Shown piece after piece: positions 1-5,208 of a stretch of DNA of 7,533 nucleotides. The stretch covers positions 1-7,533 of the forward strand of contig JAFAFD010000397.1 of assembly GCA_023423675.1 (NCBI GenBank). The letters are read 5' to 3'. Below the pieces are notes generated by a model, which worked only from the letters and a program-made list of their open reading frames with translations, searched no databases and had not been told where the DNA came from. Source of the stretch: Pseudomonadota bacterium (GTDB taxonomy: Bacteria > Pseudomonadota > Gammaproteobacteria > Xanthomonadales > Xanthomonadaceae). Each line of letters starts with the position of its first letter. Within the stretch, counting starts at the first letter, position 1. The position numbers and the translations under genes are program-made.

Positions 1-305
1 CACCGAACACCGACCTGGTGGCTCGTGTTGCGTACCAGAAGTTCGACCTGGAGCACGGCCTGGACTTCAACGGCTACTCCACCGAAGTGGGCCTGCGCAC
101 CGCGTTCAACCCGTACCTGGAAGGCTACGCGCTGGCCGGCTACGAGGACTACAGCAAGAAGCACGGCGTCAACCCGGACGGCGAGTTCTACGGCCGCGTC
201 GGCGCCACCGCCAAGTTCACCCCGAACTGGGGCCTGAGCGGCGAAGTGAAGCTGGCCAAGGCCGGCGACCGCGAGTGGTTCGTGGGCCCGCGCTTCACCT
301 GGTAA
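1..305 (+). CDS. ax21: Ax21-family outer membrane beta-barrel protein, C-terminal part (5' end outside window)
   Basis: The open frame enters from the left edge (first whole codon at base 3, reading PNTDLVARVAYQKF) and ends with tandem TAA TAA stops at 303-308. About 100 residues are visible, roughly half of the usual Ax21 length of about 190. They alternate polar and hydrophobic residues as in transmembrane beta strands and carry Ax21 hallmarks: LEGYALAGYEDYSKKHG, NPDGEFYGRVGA and the end WFVGPRFTW. The terminal aromatic residue fits the recognition signal for the outer-membrane BAM machinery. The protein is expected in the outer membrane and in vesicles. Ax21 was once proposed as a secreted quorum signal in Xanthomonas and Stenotrophomonas, but that work was withdrawn, so an outer membrane role is the safe reading. 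The GTG at 18 is an internal valine, not the true start. Confidence 0.85.
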   Translation, partial: PNTDLVARVAYQKFDLEHGLDFNGYSTEVGLRTAFNPYLEGYALAGYEDYSKKHGVNPDGEFYGRVGATAKFTPNWGLSGEVKLAKAGDREWFVGPRFTW

Positions 306-367
306 TAAGCATTACTGCAGTAGAAAAGCGTTACCGGCGTGTGCTCTCTCTCTCCCGCACGCCACCC

Positions 368-398
368 GAAGCCCGGCCTCGCGCCGGGCTTCTTTTTT
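368..398 (+). terminator. Rho-independent terminator of the Ax21-like gene
   Basis: A perfect 10-bp stem, GAAGCCCGGC (368-377) paired with GCCGGGCTTC (383-392), encloses a 5-nt loop and is followed by a run of six T (393-398). It lies 63 nt after the stop codon. The T-run is only on the plus strand, so it stops plus-strand transcription and is not an obvious terminator for the converging minus-strand gene. Confidence 0.93.
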
Positions 399-415
399 GT
401 GCAGACCGCGCTCCA

Positions 416-464
416 GTAGAGCCACGCCATGCGTGGATGCTCTTCGCACCGCGCGTGGCGCTAC
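416..464. repeat. SMAG-type GTAG palindromic repeat (REP), degenerate inverted pair
   Basis: The left arm begins GTAGAGCCACGC (416-427), with a CAT loop and GCGTGG (431-436) forming its own hairpin. The right end GCGTGGCGCTAC (453-464) is the inverse of the left end with one mismatch, so the whole element can fold into one long stem as well. The sequence matches the SMAG family of S. maltophilia, short REP-like elements mobilised in trans by RAYT transposases (established knowledge; no RAYT gene is present here). It lies between the Ax21 terminator and the 3' end of the DUF6624 gene, and could act as the 3' hairpin of the latter's mRNA. Confidence 0.88.
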
Positions 465-482
465 GATGGACCTCGCGAAGAA

Positions 483-1403
483 TCAGTCCACCGCCGTGCC
501 ATAACTCTCGGCGAGGATCGCCTTGTACTCGGCCAGTGACGGCAGGCCCATCGCGCTGCGCCGCGCGTCCAGGCCGGGCATGTCTTCGGTGGGGCGCAGG
601 CGCATCACACCATCCTCGCCCCGCACGAACTGGCTGCCGTAGCGCTGCGGCTTGCCCTGGGCCACCAGCACGCGGTCGGTGAGCAGGGCTACGTCGGCAC
701 GGTCGGCTTCACCCGTTCTGGCGGCGTGTTCGATCAACGGCAGCACCTCGGCCTGGAAGGCAGGATCCTGGTCGGCGTGCTGCACCAGCAGCCATGCGGC
801 CTTGGCGCCATCACGACCGACCTTCGATCGCGTCGGCCAGCCCTTCGCAGCAATCACGGTTTTCAACCATTGCGCATTGGCCTTGGCCACGGGTGCGGTG
901 TCTTTGAATGCATCGGCGCCCCCGGCCGCGATCGCGGCGTGCTGCGCGGCCTGGTCACGGGCTTCGCGATCCAGCAGTTCCCTGCGCAAGGGTTCATCCA
1001 TCAGCGCGGCACGCTGTTTCTGGGTCGCTTCCGCGCGCGCCAGCATCTGCGTCCATTCCGGTTCGGCACGCAGGGCATTCAGGCCGGGGCGATCCTTGTA
1101 CAGCAGATCATCGAGGGGAAGGCGGTCCTGGCCGAGCAGGGCGACGGCGTAGGCCATCGCCGCGGGATGGTCGCCGGCGGCAGCGGTGCATTCGACCAGC
1201 AGCAGCTCGCCGCCGTCGGGAAAGCTTGCCCCGTTGCGATACATCGCGCCGAGGGTATCGGCGCAGCCCTTGAAGTCGTCGTTGCCGTAGCGCTGCACTG
1301 CGTCGAAAAAGCTGCCGGTGTCGGCGGCGTAGGCGCCGTTGGCCGTGCCCAGCAGCAGCGCAAGCAGTGCCGGTGCCAGGCGGAATGCGTGGATGGATGC
1401 CAT
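483..1403 (-). CDS. Secreted DUF6624-family protein, function unknown
   Basis: Encodes 306 residues. Residues 1-26 form a signal peptide: short N-region with an Arg, hydrophobic core LAPALLALLLG, and an AYA cleavage site (about 26/27), so the product is periplasmic or exported. Residues 30-125 are helical and TPR-like. Residues 130-303 match DUF6624 as I know it: a dipping-helix start (RRELLDREARDQ), then NAQWLKTVIAAKGWPTRSKVG (176-196), DGAKAAWLLVQHADQDPAF (198-216), LTDRVLVAQGKPQRYGSQF (241-259) and GLPSLAEY. The conserved Gln208-His209-Asp211 and Asp243-Arg244 stretches look functional, but no activity is established for the family and I infer none. The start is fixed by GGAGGA seven nt upstream. 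It is a single-gene unit with SMAG elements on both sides. The frame stays open far upstream only because of high GC. Confidence 0.88.
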   Translation of the reverse strand: MASIHAFRLAPALLALLLGTANGAYAADTGSFFDAVQRYGNDDFKGCADTLGAMYRNGASFPDGGELLLVECTAAAGDHPAAMAYAVALLGQDRLPLDDLLYKDRPGLNALRAEPEWTQMLARAEATQKQRAALMDEPLRRELLDREARDQAAQHAAIAAGGADAFKDTAPVAKANAQWLKTVIAAKGWPTRSKVGRDGAKAAWLLVQHADQDPAFQAEVLPLIEHAARTGEADRADVALLTDRVLVAQGKPQRYGSQFVRGEDGVMRLRPTEDMPGLDARRSAMGLPSLAEYKAILAESYGTAVD

Positions 1404-1410
1404 CGGGTCT

Positions 1411-1416
1411 TCCTCC
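1411..1416 (-). promoter_or_regulatory. Strong Shine-Dalgarno site fixing the DUF6624 gene start
   Basis: The minus strand reads GGAGGA here, 7 nt before ATG at 1403. A second in-frame ATG at 1418 overlaps this site and would make a five-residue-longer product (MEEDP), but the Shine-Dalgarno position and the signal peptide favour 1403. Confidence 0.85.
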
Positions 1417-1486
1417 ATGAAGGGCGTTGCATGGGTAAGGCCATGCTGCCGGTTCCTGCAGTGTGCCAGCGTTGGCCGCTTTGCAC

Positions 1487-1541
1487 GTAGCGCGACGCTT
1501 TGCGTGGCAGGGGAAAGCAGCCACGCATGGCGTGGCTCTAC
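1487..1541. repeat. SMAG-type GTAG palindromic repeat, inverted pair overlapping a stop codon
   Basis: The left arm starts GTAG at 1487 and is degenerate (weak GCGACGC/GCGTGG pairing). The right arm, read on the minus strand from 1541, is a consensus copy: GTAGAGCCACGC, CAT loop, GCGTGGCT. The TAG at 1540-1538 within its head is the stop codon of the minus-strand membrane protein gene. The element therefore lies at the 3' end of the sigma operon and upstream of the DUF6624 gene, where it could protect the first transcript or insulate the second. Confidence 0.88.
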
Positions 1542-2140
1542 TGCAGTTGTGCTTCCAGCTCGGCCAGACGGTCCAGCCGGTGCTGCCGGCGGCGGCCAGC
1601 CCATGCGCCAGCCAGTGCCACCACCACGACGACCGCGCCGTTCAAACCCAGGTTCAGCGCCCAGGTCTGAGGCGGCAGTGCACCGGGGGTGTCGGGTCCC
1701 GCCTGCATCGCGGTGAGCGCCATCCACACCAACCCCGCCCAGACTGCCAGGGAAAGCCAGATGTTGACCCGCCAGATCTGCATCGAGATGCGCGCGCGCT
1801 GGCGCTCGAACGCCAGCAGTGCGGCCGGAGCCAGGCCGCGGCTGCGCCACTGTCGCCGCCGCTGCACGAAGATCCAGCCAGCCACGGCCAGCACGAACGC
1901 GATCAGGCCCCACAGCAGACCATGCGCGATCAGCTTGCGCGGATCGAGCAGGGCGCGGACGCAGTTGGCCACGGCCACCACGGTGATCAGCAGTTCAATG
2001 GCCGATCGCAGGCGGATCCAGCGGCTGCGACGCTCCGCCTCGCGCTGCAGTGCGGCCACATCCACCGCGGGTGGGGCGGGCTGCTGCTGCCACAGGGCCT
2101 GCAGGTCGCTCCACTCCGGGTTGTCGGTTGCCGGTTTCAT
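1538..2140 (-). CDS. Four-helix inner membrane protein, probable anti-sigma factor of the adjacent ECF sigma factor
   Basis: Encodes 200 residues. A cytoplasmic N-terminal segment of about 42 residues (EWSDLQALWQQQP, then charged helix VAALQREAERRSRW) precedes four hydrophobic segments near residues 43-60, 72-91, 126-146 and 160-180, with basic loops (VQRRRQWRSR, GRRRQHRLDR) that favour the cytoplasmic side. The C-terminus is a charged helix ending LEAQLQ. I recognise no catalytic motif and no zinc-binding anti-sigma motif. The anti-sigma role is inferred from context: the ATG overlaps the TGA of the sigma gene (ATGA), giving coupled, near-equal synthesis, and it is preceded by GGGAGG. ECF factors are typically followed by a membrane anti-sigma that holds them through its cytoplasmic N-terminal segment. 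Its TAG stop is supplied by the SMAG repeat. Confidence 0.7.
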   Translation of the reverse strand: MKPATDNPEWSDLQALWQQQPAPPAVDVAALQREAERRSRWIRLRSAIELLITVVAVANCVRALLDPRKLIAHGLLWGLIAFVLAVAGWIFVQRRRQWRSRGLAPAALLAFERQRARISMQIWRVNIWLSLAVWAGLVWMALTAMQAGPDTPGALPPQTWALNLGLNGAVVVVVALAGAWAGRRRQHRLDRLAELEAQLQ

Positions 2141-2640
2141 CGGGTGCCTCCCATCCGCTCACGTAGTTGCCGGCGTGCGCGGCTCAGGCGCTGGGCAACG
2201 GTGTTCTCTTCAAGGGCCAGTGCCTGGCCGATCTCGCGCTGCGAAAAGCCCTCCAGGGCAAGAAGCACTACCTGGCGCAGGCCCAATGGCAGCTGCTGTA
2301 CCGCCCGCAGCAGGGTGTCCTGCTGCTGGGCGCGCGCGGCCTGCTGCTGAGGGGCTGCATCGGGATCGGGAAGGTGGTCGTCCAGCGCGCTGCCGCGATG
2401 GCGCTGCTCACTGGCCAGTGCATCCATCGCACGGTTGTGCGCCACCCGCGCGATGAAGGCGCGCAGCGTGCCTTCCTCGCCGCGCCAGCGTGGCAGCGCC
2501 TGCCACAAGGCGATGCTGATCTCCTGCAGCAGATCGTCGCGACGCGCCGGCTCGCGCGCGTAGCCGCCGGCCATGCGTGCGAGCAGGGGCCAATGCGCCT
2601 GCAGCACCTCTGCGATGTCGATGGACTGCGTCCTGCCCAC
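2137..2640 (-). CDS. ECF-family RNA polymerase sigma factor
   Basis: Encodes 167 residues, the usual ECF size. Region 2 spans about residues 14-80: RRDDLLQEISIALWQAL (core binding) followed by RAFIARVAHNRAMD (-10 recognition and melting). A Gln/Ala/Asp-rich linker covers about 85-105. Region 4 spans about 107-160: LPLGLRQVVLLALEGFSQREIGQALALEENTVAQRLSRARRQLRE, a helix-turn-helix that should read the -35 element. Region 3 is absent, as in all ECF factors. The start is GTG at 2640, chosen because AGGAG lies 5 nt upstream and the next in-frame ATG (residue 23) would cut into region 2. It is the middle gene of a three-gene operon, 9 nt after the upstream membrane protein gene and overlapping the probable anti-sigma gene by 4 nt. 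The signal it responds to cannot be read from sequence; membrane partners suggest the cell envelope. Confidence 0.93.
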   Translation of the reverse strand: MGRTQSIDIAEVLQAHWPLLARMAGGYAREPARRDDLLQEISIALWQALPRWRGEEGTLRAFIARVAHNRAMDALASEQRHRGSALDDHLPDPDAAPQQQAARAQQQDTLLRAVQQLPLGLRQVVLLALEGFSQREIGQALALEENTVAQRLSRARRQLRERMGGTR

Positions 2641-2645
2641 CCGCG

Positions 2646-2650
2646 CTCCT
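2646..2650 (-). promoter_or_regulatory. Shine-Dalgarno site overlapping the upstream stop codon
   Basis: The minus strand reads TGAGGAG: the final A of the upstream gene's TGA is the first base of the AGGAG site for the GTG start at 2640 (5-nt spacing). This decides the GTG start and implies translational coupling between the membrane protein and the sigma factor. Confidence 0.8.
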
Positions 2651-3381
2651 CAGCCGATGCCGTCCGCGAAGGCGTCGCGGTAGATCCAATAGGATACGTA
2701 GCCGAGAAGCAGCAGGGGCAGCAGCAGCCACGGCTGGTACGGCAGCGCCAGCAGCAGCACCGCATTGAGCAGCAGGTAGGCACCGAGCGGACGCCAGCCT
2801 TCGCGCAGCAGCCGCAGGTTGTCGCGCAGGGCAGCCCGTGCAGGGATGCCATCCAGCAGCGCACGCGGCAGTGTGGTCAGCAGCAGCATGCCCAGCGGCA
2901 GGCCGCTGGCCAGCACCAGGGCGATCTGCAGGCGAGTGACCGTGGTGGCCAGCACCGCGCTGTCACCCAGAGCGAAGGCACCCGCGGCCGCAGGCCCGGC
3001 CAGCACGCCGGCCATCGCCACCTGGCCGGCGAAGACCACTGCCGAGAGCAGCGCCAGTACCGCGACCGTCGCGGGACGTGCACGCAGCCGGCGGCCAGCC
3101 TGCAGCGGCGCGAAGCGCCCACCGCGGACGAACTGATCCAGCATCAGCAGGGCCCACATCGATACCACTGGCACCACCAGCTTGGACACCACGACGCCGG
3201 CGACCGGCACGCCCAGCTGCAGCACGAGTTCCACCAGCATCGGCAGCAGCGCCAGCAGGAACAGCCGCAGCGGTGCGCGCCGCAGCATGCCCGCGCTGCG
3301 CGCAAGCCAGTGCAGGAGGCGACCGGTGGGCCAGCGGCGGCTTGGTTGAGTGGTGGTGGCAGCGATGTCCGGGGCGTGCAT
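2650..3381 (-). CDS. Polytopic inner membrane protein, first gene of the ECF sigma operon
   Basis: Encodes 243 residues. A short polar N-terminus (1-33) carries basic residues, then about six hydrophobic segments follow, near 36-56, 57-80, 105-129, 152-172, 199-214 and 217-233, with cytoplasmic-looking basic loops (RRLRARP, RAALRDNLRLLREGWR). The pattern of paired helices with a DQFVRGGRF loop after the second is loosely like BPSS1780-type membrane proteins, but I would not assign the family from this alone. No transporter or enzyme motif is visible. ATG at 3381 is preceded by GGAG at 5-nt spacing. It lies 9 nt upstream of the sigma gene and shares its promoter, so it is probably co-regulated with it, either as an extra regulator or as a target of the response. 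An open frame continues upstream through the repeat but has no support. Confidence 0.8.
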   Translation of the reverse strand: MHAPDIAATTTQPSRRWPTGRLLHWLARSAGMLRRAPLRLFLLALLPMLVELVLQLGVPVAGVVVSKLVVPVVSMWALLMLDQFVRGGRFAPLQAGRRLRARPATVAVLALLSAVVFAGQVAMAGVLAGPAAAGAFALGDSAVLATTVTRLQIALVLASGLPLGMLLLTTLPRALLDGIPARAALRDNLRLLREGWRPLGAYLLLNAVLLLALPYQPWLLLPLLLLGYVSYWIYRDAFADGIG

Positions 3382-3414
3382 GCGGGCTCCAAGCGGCGTG
3401 TAGTGATGATTGAA

Positions 3415-3441
3415 GACGCCGCCGGCGGGAAAAACCTGACA
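3415..3441 (-). promoter_or_regulatory. Candidate ECF-sigma promoter of the membrane protein-sigma-anti-sigma operon
   Basis: Read on the minus strand, TGTCAGG (3441-3435) is separated by 16 nt from CGTC (3418-3415). CGTC is a common ECF -10 core, and TGTCA-type -35 elements with 16-nt spacing are known for some ECF groups. A T-run directly follows the -35. A start about 7 nt past CGTC would give a leader of about 25 nt carrying the GGAG site at 3390-3387, which fits well. That the promoter is read by the operon's own sigma factor is inference. Confidence 0.55.
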
Positions 3442-3467
3442 TCGATCTGCACCGCTCCCACGCTCCA

Positions 3468-3522
3468 GTAGAGCCATGCCATGCGTGGATGCTCTCCCCA
3501 GCCACGCATGGCGTGGCTCTAC
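3468..3522. repeat. SMAG-type GTAG palindromic repeat, near-perfect inverted pair
   Basis: The two 21-nt ends, GTAGAGCCATGCC... (3468-3488) and ...GGCGTGGCTCTAC (3502-3522), are reverse complements except for one T:G position, with a 13-nt centre. Each arm also has its own small hairpin around a CAT or ATG loop. It sits in the divergent gap between the sigma operon and the peroxidase gene, upstream of both candidate promoters, so here it is not at a transcript 3' end and may serve as a boundary. Confidence 0.92.
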
Positions 3523-3554
3523 TGCAGCTCCCCCATCTGCAGGGGTGGTTCCGA

Positions 3555-3560
3555 TAGAAT
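3555..3560 (+). promoter_or_regulatory. Possible -10 element of the DyP peroxidase gene
   Basis: TAGAAT within GATAGAATCG resembles the sigma-70 -10 hexamer and lies 53 nt upstream of the GTG start. No convincing -35 is present at the expected place (about 3532-3537 reads CCCATC), so the call rests on the -10 alone. The gap 3523-3613 otherwise holds only a weak CCCC/GGGG inverted repeat (3531-3545). Confidence 0.35.
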
Positions 3561-3613
3561 CGCCCGCACTTCGCCCCGCGCGACGCGCCCGCCCCACGCC
3601 AGCAGGATGTACC

Positions 3614-4585
3614 GTGAATTCCCAGCCCGCACCGATCACCGCCCTTAACCACACGCTCGACAACGAGCCGCAGCAGATCACCGCGCCGTTGACCCACTCG
3701 GCCGCGTTCCTGGTGCTGAAGGTGAAGGACGATGCCGATTCCATCGCCAAGGTGCGCGAGGTGCTGGGCAGCAGCGATGACCTGATCAAGAACACCGCCA
3801 TCCGCGATATCGAGCGCACCTTCACCTGCAACGTGGCCATCGGCCACCGCGTGTGGGAAGCGGTGGTGGGCAGCACGCCGCCGCGCGAGCTGAAGCCGTT
3901 CCGCGAGATCAAGGGTGCGACCCACACCGCCGTGTCCACCCCGGGTGACCTGCTGTACCACGTGCGCGCGCGTACCATGGACCTGATCGTCGCCTTCGAG
4001 CGCAATCTGCTGATGGCCTTCGGCGACGCCGTGGAGACGGTGGACGAGGTGGCCGGCTTCCGCTACTTCGATGGCCGTGACCTGCTGGACTTCGTCGATG
4101 GCACGGCCAACCCGGAAGGGCTGTCGCTGCCGGAAGCCACGATCGTCGGCGACGAAGACCCCGACCATGCCGGCGGCAGCTACGTGGTCGTGCAGAAGTA
4201 CCTGCACAACCTGGATGCCTGGCGCGCGCAGAAGACCGAGGCGCAGGAAGCGATCATCGGCCGCACCAAGCACGACAACATCGAGCTGGACGATGCCCCG
4301 GCCGACGCGCAGAAGTCGCACAAGACGCTGTGCACCATCGAGGATGCCGATGGCGAGCACGAGATCCTGCGTGACAACATGCCCTTCGCCAACCCCGGCC
4401 GCGGCGAGTACGGCACTTACTTCATCGGTTACACGCGCCGCCTGTGGGTGATCGAGCAGATGCTCGAGCGCATGTTCATCGGCAACCCCGCGCCGCTGCA
4501 CGACCGGATCCTGGACTTCTCGACTGCCACCACCGGGGTCACCTTCTTCGCGCCCTCGCGCAGGGTGCTGGCCGACCTGGAGTAG
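3614..4585 (+). CDS. DyP-type haem peroxidase, class B-like, cytoplasmic
   Basis: Encodes 323 residues, typical for the shorter bacterial dye-decolourising peroxidases, which use haem b and hydrogen peroxide to oxidise dyes, phenolics or other substrates; the natural substrate is unknown. Two ferredoxin-like halves are expected. Visible active-site signatures are FVDGTANPEG (160-169) with the catalytic Asp162 of the GXXDG region (here DFVDG), the probable proximal haem ligand His236 (KSHKT), and distal Arg253 in ILRDNMPF, followed by GTYFIGYTRRLWVIEQML. There is no signal peptide or Tat motif, so it should be cytoplasmic. The C-terminus lacks the targeting tail that sends some DyPs into encapsulin shells, and no encapsulin gene is nearby. 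The start is GTG at 3614 with CAGGA six nt upstream; the longer frame would translate the SMAG repeat. The TAG stop lies in the next SMAG element. Confidence 0.92.
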   Translation: MNSQPAPITALNHTLDNEPQQITAPLTHSAAFLVLKVKDDADSIAKVREVLGSSDDLIKNTAIRDIERTFTCNVAIGHRVWEAVVGSTPPRELKPFREIKGATHTAVSTPGDLLYHVRARTMDLIVAFERNLLMAFGDAVETVDEVAGFRYFDGRDLLDFVDGTANPEGLSLPEATIVGDEDPDHAGGSYVVVQKYLHNLDAWRAQKTEAQEAIIGRTKHDNIELDDAPADAQKSHKTLCTIEDADGEHEILRDNMPFANPGRGEYGTYFIGYTRRLWVIEQMLERMFIGNPAPLHDRILDFSTATTGVTFFAPSRRVLADLE

Positions 4586-4642
4586 ATCCACGCCATGCGT
4601 GGATGCGTCGCGCGCAAGGCAGTCGAGCAAGCTCGACTCTAC
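4582..4642. repeat. SMAG-type repeat pair of two different subtypes, carrying both convergent stop codons
   Basis: The left arm is GTAG then ATCCACGC, CAT loop, GCGTGGAT (4582-4604). The right arm, read on the minus strand from 4642, is GTAGAGTCGAGC TT GCTCGACT, a distinct GTAG subtype. The arms pair with each other only at the outer GTAGA/TCTAC, so this folds as two hairpins rather than one long stem. TAG at 4583-4585 stops the peroxidase and TAG at 4641-4639 stops pnuT. No other terminator lies between these convergent genes, so the hairpins probably define both mRNA 3' ends. Confidence 0.88.
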
Positions 4643-5208
4643 CGGTGCTCGCGTGCCGCGGCGCTCCACGCCCGCAGGCCGAACACCGCCAGGCCCAGGA
4701 AGAACACGTACAGCACCGCGGTCACATGCAGTGACTTGAACAGGTACGTGCCCACGTAGACCACGTCCACCGCGATCCACACCCACCAGCACGCCACGTG
4801 GCGGCGCGCCTGCCACCACTGCCCGACCAGGCTCAGCGCGGTCAGCATCGCATCCAGCCACGGCAGCGCCGCATCGGTGAAGCTGTGCATGGCCGTGCCC
4901 AGGGCGATGCCACCGCACAGGCCGATGGCCACGTCGCGCAGCGCCTTGCCACGCGCCAGCGGCACGATGCGGATGCTGCCTTCGTCGGCGGCATGCTGGC
5001 GCCAGTTGATCCAGCCGTAGACCAGGAAGCCACCGAAGGCCACCTGCAGCAGCGTGTCCGAATACAGCTTGGCCTCGGCGAATACCGCGCCGTACAGCGC
5101 CACCGACAGCAGGCCCACCGGCCACGCCGCCAGCCGGCGCCGGGCCATCAGCCAGACGCCGAGCACGCTGCACAGCGCGGCGGTCCACTCGAGCAGGACG
5201 CCGCTCAC
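4639..5208 (-). CDS. pnuT: PnuT/PnuC-family inner membrane transporter, predicted thiamin uptake
   Basis: Encodes 189 residues with about seven hydrophobic helices. The family core is clear: WPVGLLSVALYGAVFAEAKLYSDTLLQVAFGGFLVYGWINW (29-69), then LSLVGQWWQARRHVACWWVWIAVDVVYVGTYLFKSLHVTAVLYVFFLGLAVFGLRAW (126-181). PnuC proteins carry nicotinamide riboside by facilitated diffusion; the PnuT branch carries thiamin, trapped after entry by phosphorylation. The thiamin assignment comes from context: it is the second gene of an operon led by a TPP riboswitch and an outer membrane receptor. GTG at 5208 overlaps the receptor's TGA (GTGA) with no clear Shine-Dalgarno site, so translation is probably coupled to the receptor. 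No kinase or other third gene follows; the operon ends in the SMAG pair, which supplies the TAG stop. Nicotinamide riboside is the alternative substrate, less likely here. Confidence 0.88.
   Translation of the reverse strand: MSGVLLEWTAALCSVLGVWLMARRRLAAWPVGLLSVALYGAVFAEAKLYSDTLLQVAFGGFLVYGWINWRQHAADEGSIRIVPLARGKALRDVAIGLCGGIALGTAMHSFTDAALPWLDAMLTALSLVGQWWQARRHVACWWVWIAVDVVYVGTYLFKSLHVTAVLYVFFLGLAVFGLRAWSAAAREHR

Noticed and set aside
313..322. Perfect 10-bp palindrome TACTGCAGTA after the Ax21-like stop codon
   Set aside because: Too short to form a useful hairpin or to call an operator; the intrinsic terminator downstream explains the 3' end. Its resemblance to the SMAG flank is noted in a finding but is not enough for a feature.
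1455..1469. Sigma-54-like motif (TGGCAC then TGCAGG) upstream of the DUF6624 gene on the minus strand
   Set aside because: The GG and GC elements are spaced about three bases too close for a -24/-12 promoter. A nearby GGAAC also lacks a matching ECF -10. I could not name a promoter for this gene.
1404..1913. Long N-terminal extension of the DUF6624 frame
   Set aside because: The frame would read backwards through a SMAG repeat and the anti-sigma gene; the GGAGGA site and signal peptide fix the start at 1403.
2167..3471. A 434-codon open frame on the plus strand opposite the sigma operon
   Set aside because: The product is a low-complexity Gln/Arg/His-rich string with no domain, while the opposite strand encodes three recognisable proteins with proper ribosome binding sites. 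It is a high-GC shadow.
3607..3648. A 13-codon open frame (ATG at 3607 to TAA) overlapping the peroxidase start in another frame
   Set aside because: The AGCAGG stretch abuts its ATG with no spacing but is well placed for GTG at 3614. There is no attenuator structure after it, so a leader peptide is not supported.
416..4642. Dispersed short palindromes considered as a CRISPR array or an insertion sequence
   Set aside because: The copies are isolated, 1-2 kb apart, palindromic and GTAG-headed, with genes rather than spacers between them, and no transposase or cas gene is present. They fit SMAG/REP elements.
2963..5188. A 741-codon open frame on the minus strand running across the peroxidase gene
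   Set aside because: It crosses two SMAG repeats and real genes on both strands, and its translation has no family features. Lack of stops reflects base composition.
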